From Thermoactinomyces sp. DSM 45892 (GTDB lineage: Bacteria; Bacillota; Bacilli; Thermoactinomycetales; Thermoactinomycetaceae), in NCBI RefSeq assembly GCF_900107305.1, contig NZ_FNPL01000002.1, forward strand, positions 62,001 through 126,000: a stretch of DNA of 64,000 nt. The letters run 5' to 3'. How positions within the stretch are numbered: the stretch's first letter is position 1; each line of letters begins with the position of its first letter. This document shows positions 1 through 9,834 of this stretch, in pieces. Made by a program: the position numbers and the translations under genes. The notes beneath the pieces were generated by a model that saw only the letters and a program-made list of their open reading frames with translations, was not told the origin of the DNA and searched no databases.

Positions 1-852
1 CCGGGTGAAACTCTGGGTTTAGTGGGAGAGTCTGGATGTGGGAAATCGACTGTTGGACGTACACTGATTCGCCTGTACAATGCTACTTCGGGAGAAGTGA
101 ATTTTAAAGGGAAGAACGTACATGAGCTAAAAGGGAAAGAACTAAAGCAACTGAATCGTAGTATGCAGATGATCTTCCAAGACCCTTATGCTTCTCTAAA
201 CCCACGAATGAAAGTAATGGATATCATTGCTGAGGGAATCGATATTCATGGTCTAAATGGAAAGAAGCGCGAAGATCGTGTGATTGAGCTTCTGGAAACA
301 GTAGGTCTAAATAAGAGCCATGCAAGTCGTTTCCCACATGAGTTTTCAGGTGGACAACGTCAACGGATTGGGATTGCACGTGCCCTAGCGGTAGAACCAG
401 ATTTTATCATCGCGGATGAGCCGATCTCTGCTTTAGATGTATCGGTACAAGCTCAAGTAGTGAACTTGATGAAAAAGCTACAGAGAGAACGCGGACTTAC
501 CTATCTCTTTATTGCCCATGATCTTTCTATGGTGAAATATATTAGTGATCGTGTAGGTGTTATGTATCTGGGGAACCTAGTGGAATTAGCAGATAGCGAT
601 GAGATGTACGATAATCCACTTCATCCTTATACACAGGCTCTTCTCTCGGCAGTTCCGATTGCGGATCCAAGCCTTAAGAATGAACGTGAGCGGATCATCC
701 TTAAGGGAGATGTCCCTAGCCCGATCGATCCACCAAGTGGATGTAAGTTCCGTACTCGTTGTCCACAGGCGATGGATATTTGCGCAAGTACGATTCCTGA
801 ATGGAAAGAGATAAAAGAGAAGCATTTTGTTGCTTGTCATCTTTATAACTAG
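1..852 (+). CDS. Oligopeptide/dipeptide ABC transporter ATP-binding protein (OppF/DppF type), 5' end missing
   Basis: The reading frame is open from base 1, so the gene starts before the window; 283 codons remain. Visible parts are Walker A (GESGCGKST), the Q-loop ([12 protein letters not shown]), the ABC signature ([15 protein letters not shown]), Walker B ([12 protein letters not shown]) and the switch His (FIAHD). The C-terminal extension has [14 protein letters not shown] and a Cys-rich end ([14 protein letters not shown]), typical of OppF/DppF subunits. It would power peptide uptake together with permeases and a binding protein encoded upstream, outside the window. A strong terminator follows. 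Substrate is not determinable here. Confidence 0.93.
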   Translation, partial: PGETLGLVGESGCGKSTVGRTLIRLYNATSGEVNFKGKNVHELKGKELKQLNRSMQMIFQDPYASLNPRMKVMDIIAEGIDIHGLNGKKREDRVIELLETVGLNKSHASRFPHEFSGGQRQRIGIARALAVEPDFIIADEPISALDVSVQAQVVNLMKKLQRERGLTYLFIAHDLSMVKYISDRVGVMYLGNLVELADSDEMYDNPLHPYTQALLSAVPIADPSLKNERERIILKGDVPSPIDPPSGCKFRTRCPQAMDICASTIPEWKEIKEKHFVACHLYN

Positions 853-860
853 AAGTGAAC

Positions 861-910
861 AACAGTACTCCTCTTGTTAGTCAAAACTAACAAGAGGGGT
901 ACTGTTTTTT
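861..910 (+). terminator. Rho-independent terminator after the opp ATPase
   Basis: A nearly perfect stem of about 20 bp (861-880 with 886-905) is followed by a T run. It closes the oligopeptide transporter operon. Confidence 0.92.
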
Positions 911-1036
911 TATATATAATTACACACTTATTCCGAGATTAATAGAAGGAATTTTCCTTATTTATGTTAAATATATTAATTGAAAGAATATATATTTTCA
1001 ATCATTATTTTATGAAATTAGAGGAGGAGTTCTACC

Positions 1037-2557
1037 ATGAGTGTATTTGTAAAACCAAATCTAGCTGGAAGTCTGATCCGTTTTAAGTCGAGGTACGATA
1101 ATTTTATCGGTGGAGAGTGGATTGCCCCGCTTAATGGACAATACTTTGATGTGGTTTCTCCGGTGGATGGTCAGGTTTATACTCAAGTAGCACGCTCCCA
1201 AAAAGAAGATATAGAGTTAGCATTAACCAAGGCACATGAGGCAAGAGAAGCATGGGGCTCCCGTTCTGTGGCAGAGCGTAGTAACTGCTTGTTAAAGATT
1301 GCGGATCGTCTGGAAGAAAATATGGAGCAACTTGCATTAGCGGAGACATGGGGAAACGGAAAGCCTGTTCGTGAAACGCTAGCGGCCGATTTACCACTCG
1401 CGGTCGATCACTTCCGATACTTTGCGGGTGTGATTCGCGGGGAAGAAGGAGGCATCTCTGAATTAGACGCTAAGACATTATCGATTCAGATGAAGGAACC
1501 GATAGGCGTTGTCGGGCAGATTATTCCGTGGAACTTCCCACTTTTGATGGCTGCTTGGAAGATCGCCCCGGCTTTGGCGGCTGGAAACTGTGTTGTGTTG
1601 AAGCCAGCAGAACAGACACCTGTAACGGTTCTTATTTTCGCTGAATTGATTGCAGATCTATTGCCTGCAGGTGTCTTAAATATTGTAAATGGCTTTGGCT
1701 TAGAAGCTGGACAACCACTTGCTATCTCTCCTAAGGTTGGAAAGATTGCTTTTACAGGCGAAACCAATACGGGTCGTCTCATTATGCAATATGCTTCAGA
1801 AAACATTAAACCCGTAACGTTGGAATTAGGTGGCAAGTCACCCAATATCTTTACGGAGAGTGTTCTACGTGCGAATGATGCTTTTTTAGACAAGGCATTA
1901 GAAGGCTTTGCTATGTTTGCTCTGAACCAAGGGGAAGTATGTACTTGTCCATCTCGTGCTTTAATCCAAGCTTCCATCTATGATGAGTTTATGGAACGGG
2001 CTTTAGAGCGTGTTAGGAAGATTACACTCGGAGATCCGCTTGACCCGAACACGATGATGGGAGCCCAAGCATCCCGTGAACAATATGAGAAAATCCTTAG
2101 CTATCTAGATATCGGAAAAGCAGAAAGTGCTGCTTGTCTAGCGGGTGGTAAGCCTTATACAAATGAATGTTATCCGGATGGCTTCTATGTTGAGCCAACG
2201 GTCTTTGTGGGAAGCAATAAAATGAGAATCTTCCAAGAGGAGATCTTCGGCCCTGTCGTATCTGTAACCAAATTTGAAGATGAACAAGAACTATTAGAGA
2301 TCGCCAACAATACACCTTACGGACTCGGCGCTGGTCTTTGGACTCGTGACATGCATCAAGCGTACGAGGTAGCAAGAAAAATCGAGGCAGGGCGAGTCTG
2401 GGTAAATTGCTACCATCTATACCCCGCCCATGCTGCATTCGGTGGTTATAAGCAGTCTGGTATCGGTCGAGAGAGTCATAAGATGATGCTTGAACACTAT
2501 CGTCAGACGAAAAACATGCTTGTATCCTATGATCAAAATCCAATGGGTTTCTTCTAG
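1037..2557 (+). CDS. NAD-dependent aldehyde dehydrogenase, AcoD/AldB type
   Basis: This 506-residue protein spans the whole ALDH family length. It oxidises an aldehyde to the acid with NAD(P). Visible motifs are the cofactor-binding region [10 protein letters not shown], the active-site Glu in LELGGKSP (about residue 263) and the catalytic Cys302 in [11 protein letters not shown]. That last motif is characteristic of the acetaldehyde dehydrogenase group (E. coli AldB, Ralstonia AcoD), so acetaldehyde is a likely substrate by family inference. The ATG at 1037 has a strong GAGGAGGAG ribosome site. The gene is monocistronic, with terminators on both sides. Confidence 0.93.
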   Translation: MSVFVKPNLAGSLIRFKSRYDNFIGGEWIAPLNGQYFDVVSPVDGQVYTQVARSQKEDIELALTKAHEAREAWGSRSVAERSNCLLKIADRLEENMEQLALAETWGNGKPVRETLAADLPLAVDHFRYFAGVIRGEEGGISELDAKTLSIQMKEPIGVVGQIIPWNFPLLMAAWKIAPALAAGNCVVLKPAEQTPVTVLIFAELIADLLPAGVLNIVNGFGLEAGQPLAISPKVGKIAFTGETNTGRLIMQYASENIKPVTLELGGKSPNIFTESVLRANDAFLDKALEGFAMFALNQGEVCTCPSRALIQASIYDEFMERALERVRKITLGDPLDPNTMMGAQASREQYEKILSYLDIGKAESAACLAGGKPYTNECYPDGFYVEPTVFVGSNKMRIFQEEIFGPVVSVTKFEDEQELLEIANNTPYGLGAGLWTRDMHQAYEVARKIEAGRVWVNCYHLYPAHAAFGGYKQSGIGRESHKMMLEHYRQTKNMLVSYDQNPMGFF

Positions 2558-2616
2558 GATTTGAGCTGTGGATCCAGTATGCAAGCCTGCTGAAATGGAT
2601 ACCAATCAATAGAATA

Positions 2617-2656
2617 GGCACACTAAGAATCATTCCTGATCCTTGGTGTGCTTTCT
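2617..2656 (+). terminator. Terminator after the aldehyde dehydrogenase
   Basis: The GCACACTAAG arm pairs with CTTGGTGTGC and is followed by a T-rich stretch. Confidence 0.8.
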
Positions 2657-2764
2657 TTTATGGTTATATCTCTATAAAACAATTTAAAAAAGAAATACTT
2701 ACCTCTAGAAAAAAATGAATGATCGTGGTATGCTGTTATGCAATCGTAGAGGAGTTGAGCAGAG

Positions 2765-4093
2765 ATGAGTCAAGGTTTAGCGCGTTCCTTATCGGCGCGT
2801 CAGTTGCGAATGATGGCAATTGGCGGTACGATCGGCGCAGGTATTTTTATGGGGAGTGCAGATACGATTAGCCTAGCAGGTCCTGGGATTGTATTTGTAT
2901 ATCTCTTAGCAGGACTTTTGTTGTACGTTGTGATGGGGGCATTAGCTGAAATGGGAAGTGCCTATCCCGATCTCGATGTAAAAGGAATGATACACCGGGC
3001 ATTTGGAGGAAAAATCTCCTTTGTGACTGGATGGTTGTACTACTTCAACTGGGTGCTTGTTTTAGCTGCAGAAGTAGTAGCAGCGGGTACATTTCTACAT
3101 GTATGGTTTACTCATACACCCATTTGGTTATTAAGTACTCTCTGTGCTTTGTTTATTTTAATTTTGAATTTAGCGAGCGTGAAGCTCTTTGGAGAAATAG
3201 AATTTTGGCTTTCCATTATTAAAGTTGTTACTATTTTGTTATTCGTAGGACTGGGAGTATATCTTTTATTTTCAAATCAAGAGGTTGGACTATCTAATTA
3301 TACGAAGTACGGTGGATTTTTCCCGACAGGACTGGGAGGACTTGCTACCGCCGTGACAGTTGTCATTTTTTCCTTTGGCGGTGCAGAGTTATTAGGTCTT
3401 ACTCTCCGTGAAACAAAGGATGCACACAAAGTCTTACCGAAGGTGTTGCGTGGAGTAGTAGTACGCGTGTCGCTCTTTTATATTCTTCCGATTCTCGTGA
3501 TTGTCGGTTTAGTACCATGGAACCAAATCGGAAGTCAAGGAAGCCCATTTGTAAATGTACTACAAAACATCGGACTTTCCTCAGCGGCTGATGTGATGAA
3601 TTTCGTTATGCTGGTTGCTGTTATATCGGCGGCGAATTCTGGAGTATATGCGACTTCACGTATGTTGTTCTCACTAGCAGGAGATGGAGAAGCACCGAAG
3701 GTATTTAGACGATTATCTAAGAGCCAGGTTCCCGTTTTAGGGATTCTAGTTAGTGCGATCTTCTTATTTGGCGGCGCGGCTGTTGCATACTTCGCACCCA
3801 AGAGTGTCTTCTCTATTTTAATGGGGATTCCAGCGATAACGGTACTTACTATGTGGATTATGATTTGTGCGGCGCAATTGAAACTTCGATTAACCGATAA
3901 GGATTACCACAAACCAGGTCGCTTCTTATTAAAAGGGTTCCCGTATATTTCAGGAGCTACTCTTATTGCATTTACAGTCATTTTAGCTGTTATACTATTT
4001 ACCCCTGATAACCTGGCTAAGTCTCTCTTGGCATTGGGTGTGGTTGCTTTCTTATTTATTGCTTCCTATATGGTAAAAGAGAAAAAACATTAA
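2765..4093 (+). CDS. APC-superfamily amino acid permease
   Basis: This 442-residue membrane protein has about 12 hydrophobic segments. The N-terminus has the conserved APC signature (MMAIGGTIGAGIFMGSA) for the first unwound helix, and a GGAELLGLTLRETKDA stretch near residue 210, as in the amino acid transporter (AAT) group of the APC superfamily (RocE and YbxG of B. subtilis are examples). It is expected to import an amino acid by proton or cation symport. The substrate cannot be read from the sequence. The ATG follows AGAGGAGTTGAGC. It stands alone between two terminators. Confidence 0.88.
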   Translation: MSQGLARSLSARQLRMMAIGGTIGAGIFMGSADTISLAGPGIVFVYLLAGLLLYVVMGALAEMGSAYPDLDVKGMIHRAFGGKISFVTGWLYYFNWVLVLAAEVVAAGTFLHVWFTHTPIWLLSTLCALFILILNLASVKLFGEIEFWLSIIKVVTILLFVGLGVYLLFSNQEVGLSNYTKYGGFFPTGLGGLATAVTVVIFSFGGAELLGLTLRETKDAHKVLPKVLRGVVVRVSLFYILPILVIVGLVPWNQIGSQGSPFVNVLQNIGLSSAADVMNFVMLVAVISAANSGVYATSRMLFSLAGDGEAPKVFRRLSKSQVPVLGILVSAIFLFGGAAVAYFAPKSVFSILMGIPAITVLTMWIMICAAQLKLRLTDKDYHKPGRFLLKGFPYISGATLIAFTVILAVILFTPDNLAKSLLALGVVAFLFIASYMVKEKKH

Positions 4094-4110
4094 GGGCTTG
4101 AGTAAGAGAT

Positions 4111-4147
4111 AAAAACCAGATGAAAATTCCATTCATCTGGTTTTTTA
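4111..4147. terminator. Bidirectional terminator between convergent genes
   Basis: A 14-bp stem (AAAAACCAGATGAA with its complement) has T runs on both strands. The stop codon of the leftward gene (4145-4147) lies at the edge of the hairpin. Confidence 0.85.
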
Positions 4148-4714
4148 CTTTAGGAAAAATAGAGGTTGCAGGAGATAGAGGGAGGGATAGCGGTCTTCGT
4201 TAGAAGTGAGAAGCCCTCGAATACGTCCCATCCGACTAATGGGATCAATATCTATAATGAGAAAGGAGTCACGATTCCAATGCAATGGGTAAAGAATGTT
4301 TTGAGAATTAAATACTATATCTTCTTCTTCCAAGGTGAATAACCTCATTGAATTGTCATCCCAACTAAACGAATAGCATCGAAAGGAATTTTTTTGTAAT
4401 AGGGTAAGGAAAGACTCCTTACGTAATGAAATCTCAATCCCTGTTACATACCCCTCTGAATCTAGATCGCTTTGATACTCATGAAAGAATTCTCCATCTC
4501 GATACGCATGGCTATAGATCTTAGGAGACTGTTTTAAGTGGAGTAGCTTGTCTAAGACGGATTCATCTTGAACGAAGGGAATTTGATGATATTCGAGATT
4601 TTCTGCATAAGAGATCAAATCGCCTTCTCGTTCCCTGCGGAGCTTTAGATAGTTATGTGGTTTTTGAAGATATATGTATCCCATATTTACTGAAGAATCA
4701 CAAGTAATAATCAT
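4145..4714 (-). CDS. Hypothetical cytoplasmic protein, weak DUF2283 resemblance
   Basis: This is a 189-residue protein without signal peptide or membrane segment. I place the start at the ATG at 4714 because AAAGGTG lies just upstream; two in-frame starts at 4720 and 4723 overlap that ribosome site. The opening (MIITCDSSVNMGYIYL) and SEGYVTGIEISL near residue 90 look like the short strand-turn pattern of DUF2283-like proteins. The rest is not recognised. It converges on the permease gene and is transcribed away from the ABC/two-component operon. Function unknown. Confidence 0.65.
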   Translation of the reverse strand: MIITCDSSVNMGYIYLQKPHNYLKLRREREGDLISYAENLEYHQIPFVQDESVLDKLLHLKQSPKIYSHAYRDGEFFHEYQSDLDSEGYVTGIEISLRKESFLTLLQKNSFRCYSFSWDDNSMRLFTLEEEDIVFNSQNILYPLHWNRDSFLIIDIDPISRMGRIRGLLTSNEDRYPSLYLLQPLFFLK

Positions 4715-4915
4715 ATTCATCACCTTTGCAATAAGAGTCTTTATGTTGTATAGGATAGATGATATGGAACTGATTAAGAGTGTTCCCGGTACGAAATTGG
4801 ATCAAACATGACAAATGTAATATTAAATGTATGATACTCATTACTAATGATAAGTAGGGGAAACCTTTAAGATAGATTATGAGCTTGACAGTTGTAGAAA
4901 GTGAAGGTGAAAAAT

Positions 4916-5836
4916 ATGGAAACAGCTATCCAATTATCCGAAGTAACCAAGCAATATTCTGCAAAAAAAGCAGTTGATCATATTAGCTTTACCATTGGAA
5001 AAGGAGAGATTGTCTCGATTCTTGGGCCTAATGGAGCAGGGAAGACAACGATTATTTCCATGATGCTAGGACTAAAAAAACCTACATCTGGATCAGTTGA
5101 AATCTTAGGGAGTTCCCCGTCGGATAGAAAAGTAAAAGAAGAAATCGGAGCTATGCTACAGGAAGTAAGTGTAATGGATGCAGTGAAGGTATCAGAACTT
5201 ATTCATTTGTTCCGTAGTTATTATGACAAATCACTCCCATATGAGAATTTACTAACGTTATCAGGTTTGGAGAAAGATGCTGGGATCATGGCGACCAGTC
5301 TTTCTGGAGGACAAAAGAGACGATTGGGCTTTGCGCTAGCGATGGCTGGGGATCCCTCTGTTCTTTTTCTCGATGAACCAACAGTGGGAATGGACGTTAC
5401 ATCAAGAACTGCGTTTTGGGAGACGATTCGTTCATTAAAAGATGCTGGGAAAACCATTATCCTCACCACACACTATCTGGAGGAAGCAGATCGGTTATCT
5501 GACCGAATTATCATGATGAACCATGGGAAAATTGTTGCAGATGGGACACCAGAAGAGATTAAAAATCGATTGACGGTGAAGTATGTATCCGTATCCGCTG
5601 ATGCTTCTCTTGAGCTTGATGTATTCCAAACGATTCCTGGAGTGACTGAGGTAGAGAGGGATGGGGATCATATAAAGATTTATGGTGATGATACAGATGC
5701 TATTTTGATTCATCTAGTGAGACAAAATCTAGCTGTGAGAGATTTTGATATTCATAAAGGTGATCTGGATGAAGCATTTTCGAATTTGATGAAGGAGGGA
5801 GAGTCAGATGATGCGAGCTTATCTAGCACAGTCTAA
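4916..5836 (+). CDS. ABC-2 type exporter, ATP-binding subunit (YvfR-like)
   Basis: This 306-residue ATPase has Walker A (GPNGAGKTT), the signature (LSGGQKRRLGFAL), Walker B (VLFLDEPTVGMD) and the switch His (LTTHYLEEAD), plus a C-terminal domain of about 90 residues usual for exporter ATPases of the drug/antibiotic class. I chose ATG 4916 because AAGGTGA sits 5 bases upstream; a GTG at 4901 is in frame but lacks a good site. The 3' end overlaps the permease gene by 29 bases, and a kinase and regulator follow, as in B. subtilis yvfRSTU. The exported substrate is unknown. Confidence 0.9.
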   Translation: METAIQLSEVTKQYSAKKAVDHISFTIGKGEIVSILGPNGAGKTTIISMMLGLKKPTSGSVEILGSSPSDRKVKEEIGAMLQEVSVMDAVKVSELIHLFRSYYDKSLPYENLLTLSGLEKDAGIMATSLSGGQKRRLGFALAMAGDPSVLFLDEPTVGMDVTSRTAFWETIRSLKDAGKTIILTTHYLEEADRLSDRIIMMNHGKIVADGTPEEIKNRLTVKYVSVSADASLELDVFQTIPGVTEVERDGDHIKIYGDDTDAILIHLVRQNLAVRDFDIHKGDLDEAFSNLMKEGESDDASLSSTV

Positions 5837-6545
5837 AGTTGAATTACTGCGGACTTTTCGTAATAAAAGATCGATCTTTTTTACTCTGTTAATGCCTATT
5901 ATTTTTTACTTTATTATGTCGCAAAATGGAGCAGAGAAAATGGGAGGAGTTGAATGGAAGGCTTATTTCTTGATTTCGATGACCGCATACGGGCTGATGA
6001 TCTCCTCTATCTTTAATCTATCTTTGCGATTGGTTCAGGAGCGTACACAGGGTTGGTCACATCAGCTCAAAATAACACCGCTACCTCCTAGTTCCTATTT
6101 TGTAGCAAAAATTAGTGTACAGCTACTCGTGAATCTAGGTCAGATTATCGTGATGTTTTTAGTGGGACACTTTGCTAACAGTGTGGAATTAACCGCTGGA
6201 CAATGGATGGGAGCTGGTTTTTGGCTCTTGCTCGGAAGCGTACCCTTTCTAGCGATAGGCGCATTGCTCGGAACGCTGAATAAAGTAGAAACTGCACAAA
6301 TCGTGAATCAGATTGTTACGTTGGGACTTTCTTTCATAGGAGGAATTTTCTATCCGATTGAGTTGTTCCCAGAATGGATGCGTAAAATAGGGGAATTGAC
6401 TCCTTCGTATCTAATGGCAAGCGGGTCACGGAGTATTCTGGGGAACCAACCAATCGATTGGGGTAATCTGGGAATCCTAGCTATATACGCCCTCTTGTTC
6501 ACGGGACTTGCATCTTTTATCTTAAAGAAGAAAGAAGTAGTTTGA
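5808..6545 (+). CDS. ABC-2 type exporter permease (YvfS-like)
   Basis: This 245-residue membrane protein has six predicted hydrophobic segments and begins with the typical cytoplasmic lead of ABC-2 permeases (RTFRNKRSIFFTLLMP). The segment LSFIGGIFYPIELFPEWM near residue 175 is the classic ABC-2 pattern. The AAGGAGGGA ribosome site (5792-5800) lies inside the ATPase gene, so the two are translationally coupled. It forms the membrane channel for the preceding ATPase. Substrate is not evident. Confidence 0.87.
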   Translation: MMRAYLAQSKVELLRTFRNKRSIFFTLLMPIIFYFIMSQNGAEKMGGVEWKAYFLISMTAYGLMISSIFNLSLRLVQERTQGWSHQLKITPLPPSSYFVAKISVQLLVNLGQIIVMFLVGHFANSVELTAGQWMGAGFWLLLGSVPFLAIGALLGTLNKVETAQIVNQIVTLGLSFIGGIFYPIELFPEWMRKIGELTPSYLMASGSRSILGNQPIDWGNLGILAIYALLFTGLASFILKKKEVV

Positions 6546-7642
6546 TGGATAGAAAGAGATCACCTTTTATCTATATTTGGCTTATTTTTATGTTCTACCC
6601 CTTGTATCATTTTTGGACCCAGACTACTCACGCTTTTCTGGGTTCCTTTCTCATTTTAGCTTTGGTTCTCGTTTTTCTTCTGTATATTCGATCGGGGAGG
6701 CTCATTTATGTCATTGTTCAACTGGGGATTGCGTTTGTTATTTGTTCCTTCCTCTCCTTCCAAGCCATAACGATCTTTTCTTATCCAGCTGCCTCCGTTG
6801 GCTTTCTATCAAATCGCAGAAAATTTTTAATCGGATATGTCATCTTGCTTACCTTGATTATCATCACTTTCTTCTCTTTTTATGATGTAGATGAGATAGG
6901 TAAAGTCATTTCCCTTGCCTTTCCGTATCTCATATTGCTCTTTGCTCTCCCTTTTGTGGGACGGATTCAAGGGAGACGGGATGCGATTCAAAGTCAACTT
7001 TTACTTGCGCAAGAGCAAATTGTTGAGATGGGTAAGAATGAAGAGAGGCAACGAATTGCAAGAGATTTACATGATACGCTTGGACATACACTTTCACTCA
7101 TTACATTAAAAGGACAATTGGCAGAAAAATTAATTCGTAAAGACCCCTCTAGAGCTGAGCAAGAAGCGAGGGATATTCAGACAACGGCTCGCAGTGCTTT
7201 AAAACAGGTGCGAGAGTTGGTTTCGGACTTAAACTTTGCAAAGTGGAACGATGAAGTGAACCGCTCACGTCAAATCTTAGGTGCGGCCGAGATTCAATTT
7301 ACCTCACAAGACGGGGGAGTGACCCTTACTCCATTTGTAGAAAATATTTTTGCGATGTGCTTGCGTGAACTGATTACGAATGTTGTGAAACATAGTAAAG
7401 CGACAACTTGTCACCTGCATTCGGGAGAAGAAGAAGGTTATTTCTTTCTGCGTGTAAAGGACAATGGGATTGGGTTTTCCTCAGAAAAACAGAAAGCGGA
7501 GAGCCACGGGCTGATCGGGATGCGTCAGAGATTATCTTTAGTGGATGGGACTTTACTAATCCATTCTAATAACAAAGGAACGATGATTACCGTCCAAATT
7601 CCAAAAGTGATCAAACATAAAGAGAAAGTAGGAGAGCGATGA
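6545..7642 (+). CDS. Sensor histidine kinase, HisKA_3/DesK type (YvfT-like)
   Basis: This 365-residue kinase has about six N-terminal membrane segments (residues 5-140), then a dimerisation/phosphoacceptor helix with His176 in RIARDLHDTLGHTLSL, and a HATPase domain with the N-box ELITNVVKHSKA and G-boxes DNGIGF and GLIGMRQR. The start ATG overlaps the stop of the permease gene (TGATG). Multi-pass sensors without an extracellular domain often sense the membrane or a linked transporter. The partner is the overlapping response regulator. Confidence 0.9.
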   Translation: MDRKRSPFIYIWLIFMFYPLYHFWTQTTHAFLGSFLILALVLVFLLYIRSGRLIYVIVQLGIAFVICSFLSFQAITIFSYPAASVGFLSNRRKFLIGYVILLTLIIITFFSFYDVDEIGKVISLAFPYLILLFALPFVGRIQGRRDAIQSQLLLAQEQIVEMGKNEERQRIARDLHDTLGHTLSLITLKGQLAEKLIRKDPSRAEQEARDIQTTARSALKQVRELVSDLNFAKWNDEVNRSRQILGAAEIQFTSQDGGVTLTPFVENIFAMCLRELITNVVKHSKATTCHLHSGEEEGYFFLRVKDNGIGFSSEKQKAESHGLIGMRQRLSLVDGTLLIHSNNKGTMITVQIPKVIKHKEKVGER

Positions 7643-8253
7643 TTCGAGTGGTGATCGCAGAAGATCAAGGAATGTTGCGTAGTGCGTTAGGGGCTTTATT
7701 GGACTTGGAAGAAGATATTACCGTTGTGGGACAAGCGGAGAATGGGCGGGAAGCTCTAGAACTCATTCATCAACATCAACCTGACCTTTGCATCGTAGAT
7801 ATTGAGATGCCGATTATGAGTGGTTTGGAAGTGGCAGAACAGCTAAAAGAGATGCAACATCCATGTCGGGTTGTAGTTTTAACCACCTTTGCTCGTCCGG
7901 GCTACTTTCAACGGGCTGTGGCAACAGGTGTTCAAGGATATTTATTAAAAGATCGGTCTAGTGACGAATTGACTGAGTCATTACGAAACATCATGAAAGG
8001 AAAACGGGAGATCTCACCCGAATTAGTGGAGATCGTATGGGAAGAAAAAAACCCCTTAACTCCAAGAGAGCAGGAGATTCTCTTACTAGCAGAAAAAGGG
8101 CTTACAACAAATGAAATAGCAGGTCAACTTTTCCTTTCAGCGGGCACGATCCGTAACTATCTATCAGAAGTAAACAGTAAGATGAGTACGAGCAATCGAT
8201 TAGAAGCGATCATGACTGCGCGGAGTAAAGGATGGATTGTCGAAACCCCCTAA
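7639..8253 (+). CDS. LuxR/NarL-family response regulator (YvfU/DesR-like)
   Basis: This 204-residue protein has a receiver domain (residues 1-120) with acidic pocket residues in VIAEDQG, the phosphorylatable Asp54 in CIVDIEMP, a Thr in LTTFAR and Lys in LLKD. A GerE-type helix-turn-helix follows (residues 138-200, LTPREQEILLLAEKGLTTNEIA). The ATG overlaps the kinase stop codon by 4 bases. It probably activates the upstream ABC exporter operon when phosphorylated, as in related systems; no operator was identified. Confidence 0.92.
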   Translation: MIRVVIAEDQGMLRSALGALLDLEEDITVVGQAENGREALELIHQHQPDLCIVDIEMPIMSGLEVAEQLKEMQHPCRVVVLTTFARPGYFQRAVATGVQGYLLKDRSSDELTESLRNIMKGKREISPELVEIVWEEKNPLTPREQEILLLAEKGLTTNEIAGQLFLSAGTIRNYLSEVNSKMSTSNRLEAIMTARSKGWIVETP

Positions 8254-8283
8254 ACCATAAAGGCTAGGGGGTCTGTTCCTTTC
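8247..8283. terminator. Weak hairpin between convergent operons
   Basis: CCCCCTA pairs with TAGGGGG around an AT-rich loop. Neither strand has more than a short T stretch, so terminator strength is uncertain. Confidence 0.5.
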
Positions 8284-8286
8284 GTA

Positions 8287-8604
8287 CTATGCTGGTAAAT
8301 GTTCAACTACCACTTCATATGTATGAAGCGTGTTACCTAAGATGTTGGAAGGCTCGTTAGACTCTCTTCTCTTAGCATGAGCGCCTTTAAAGGAGTCACT
8401 CTCTACCCACTTATCAAAGAATTCTTTTCCTTCCCAAGTGGTACTCACTACATACTCCTCATACTCTGTTGTATCTTGCGTCTTTAATAGTTGCATTCTA
8501 ACAAATCCTGGAAACTCGTGAACTGATTTCGGATTACGGAATCGTTCTTCTAATTCATGACCATGGCCAGACTTTACCCGAATAGTATTGGTAACGATAA
8601 ACAT
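8287..8604 (-). CDS. Heme-degrading monooxygenase, IsdG/HmoA-like
   Basis: This 105-residue protein has the length and ferredoxin-like pattern of the antibiotic-biosynthesis-monooxygenase fold. The three catalytic residues of IsdG-type heme oxygenases are all in place: Asn6 (IVTNTI), Trp66 (FFDKWVES) and His76 (KGAHAKRR), compared with N7/W67/H77 in Staphylococcus IsdG. It would open the porphyrin ring and release iron in the cytoplasm. It is the last gene of the Fur-controlled uptake operon, 12 bases after the ankyrin gene, which strongly suggests that the transported substrate is heme. Confidence 0.88.
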   Translation of the reverse strand: MFIVTNTIRVKSGHGHELEERFRNPKSVHEFPGFVRMQLLKTQDTTEYEEYVVSTTWEGKEFFDKWVESDSFKGAHAKRRESNEPSNILGNTLHTYEVVVEHLPA

Positions 8605-8616
8605 ATGAATCTCCTC

Positions 8617-9045
8617 CTAATTTGAGCGTACTTGCTCTAGACTAATCAAGTAATCAAACACGCCTTTTGCATCTTCCCCGCCCATCTGAGCATGAACGAT
8701 CAGCGGGATCCCGTGAGGTCCTTTCGCGTGGATCATTTTGGGAAAAGAATCGAGCATTGTCTTCACAATATCTAACTTACCTAACATGGCAGCTGTAAAG
8801 ATATCCATGCGTGCCCCTTTTTCAATTAAGTATAGAGCAATATCCTTTCTTCCTACATGACTTGCGGCCCCTAAGGCAGTTTCCCAGTCCTCATTTCCCC
8901 AGTTCCATGCGGCATAGAGTAAGCCGGGCTCTTGCTCTAACATCTCTTTGATTGTATCAAAATCTATATGTGCAGACGCTACAAAATTCCGTACCATCTC
9001 ATCTGGAATTCTCACTTTTTCTTTCTTACTTTCGGTTGCAGTCAT
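8617..9045 (-). CDS. Small ankyrin-repeat protein
   Basis: This 142-residue cytoplasmic protein has about three ankyrin-type repeats. Recognisable pieces are NWGNEDWETALGAASHVGRK, DIALYLIEKGARMDIFTAAM and LGKLDIVKTMLDSFP. A GAGGAAA site precedes the ATG. It sits between the uptake ATPase gene (3-base gap) and the heme monooxygenase gene, so it is co-transcribed with heme uptake. A role as a scaffold or handling partner for the monooxygenase or ATPase is only an inference from position. Confidence 0.85.
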   Translation of the reverse strand: MTATESKKEKVRIPDEMVRNFVASAHIDFDTIKEMLEQEPGLLYAAWNWGNEDWETALGAASHVGRKDIALYLIEKGARMDIFTAAMLGKLDIVKTMLDSFPKMIHAKGPHGIPLIVHAQMGGEDAKGVFDYLISLEQVRSN

Positions 9046-9048
9046 ATC

Positions 9049-9834
9049 TTATTTCCTCCTTTGGTCATAGCAAGTTCTCATTGGGATGAAAGTTGGTTTA
9101 TCAGAGTGTTGAATCGATACTTCAATTCCAAACACATCGTGAAACATACTAGGCTGAATTACCTCTTCTGGACTTCCATCTAGATGAACCTGACCATTCT
9201 TCATCACTACTAGGCGATCACTATATAAAGTTGCTTGATTGATATCATGTAGCACCATCACAACTGTTAGACCTAATTCCTGATTCAGTCTCTTCACGAG
9301 TTCCATCACTTCTAATTGATGGGAAATATCTAAATACGTAGTCGGCTCATCGAGAAGTAGGATACTTGAACTCTGGGCTAGCGTCATCGCAATCCAAGCT
9401 CGTTGTCTCTCTCCCCCAGAAAGAGCAGGAAGTGGGCGATCTTGAAAGGTGTCCATCTTCGTTACTTCAAGTGCCCAATTAACCATTCTCTCATCTTCAG
9501 GTGATAAACGTTTGTACCACGTCTTATGGGGATGTCGACCAAACTCCACAAGCTCACGCACTGTCCATTCGATCGAGTGATCATGAACTTGAGGCAACAT
9601 CGCTAAGCGTTTCGCAATCTCACATCCATCCCACTGCGACAAGGGGACTCCATCTAACAAAATTTGTCCTGATGTAGGGTTCCACAATCTCCCTAGCAAA
9701 CGAAGTAGAGTTGATTTCCCGGATCCATTGGGACCAATGATACTTAAGATCTCTCCTTGTTTAAGCTGAAGATGAGGAACTTGTAGTTGAAATCGCTGAG
9801 AGTGTTGATAGGAAATCTCTTTAGCTAGTAGCAT
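9049..9834 (-). CDS. Heme/Fe(III)-siderophore ABC transporter ATPase (FecE/FhuC family)
   Basis: This 261-residue ATPase has Walker A (GPNGSGKST), signature (LSGGERQRAWIAMTLAQ), Walker B (ILLLDEPTTYLD) and switch His (VLHDINQA), all in the form found in iron-chelate importers. It overlaps the permease gene by 14 bases. It energises import of the iron ligand through the FecCD permease. Heme is favoured over a siderophore because an IsdG-type enzyme ends the operon. Confidence 0.92.
   Translation of the reverse strand: MLLAKEISYQHSQRFQLQVPHLQLKQGEILSIIGPNGSGKSTLLRLLGRLWNPTSGQILLDGVPLSQWDGCEIAKRLAMLPQVHDHSIEWTVRELVEFGRHPHKTWYKRLSPEDERMVNWALEVTKMDTFQDRPLPALSGGERQRAWIAMTLAQSSSILLLDEPTTYLDISHQLEVMELVKRLNQELGLTVVMVLHDINQATLYSDRLVVMKNGQVHLDGSPEEVIQPSMFHDVFGIEVSIQHSDKPTFIPMRTCYDQRRK

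Noticed and set aside
1486..1977. Long minus-strand open frame inside the aldehyde dehydrogenase gene
   Set aside because: It is the antisense shadow of a strongly conserved gene, with no ribosome site and no recognisable domain.
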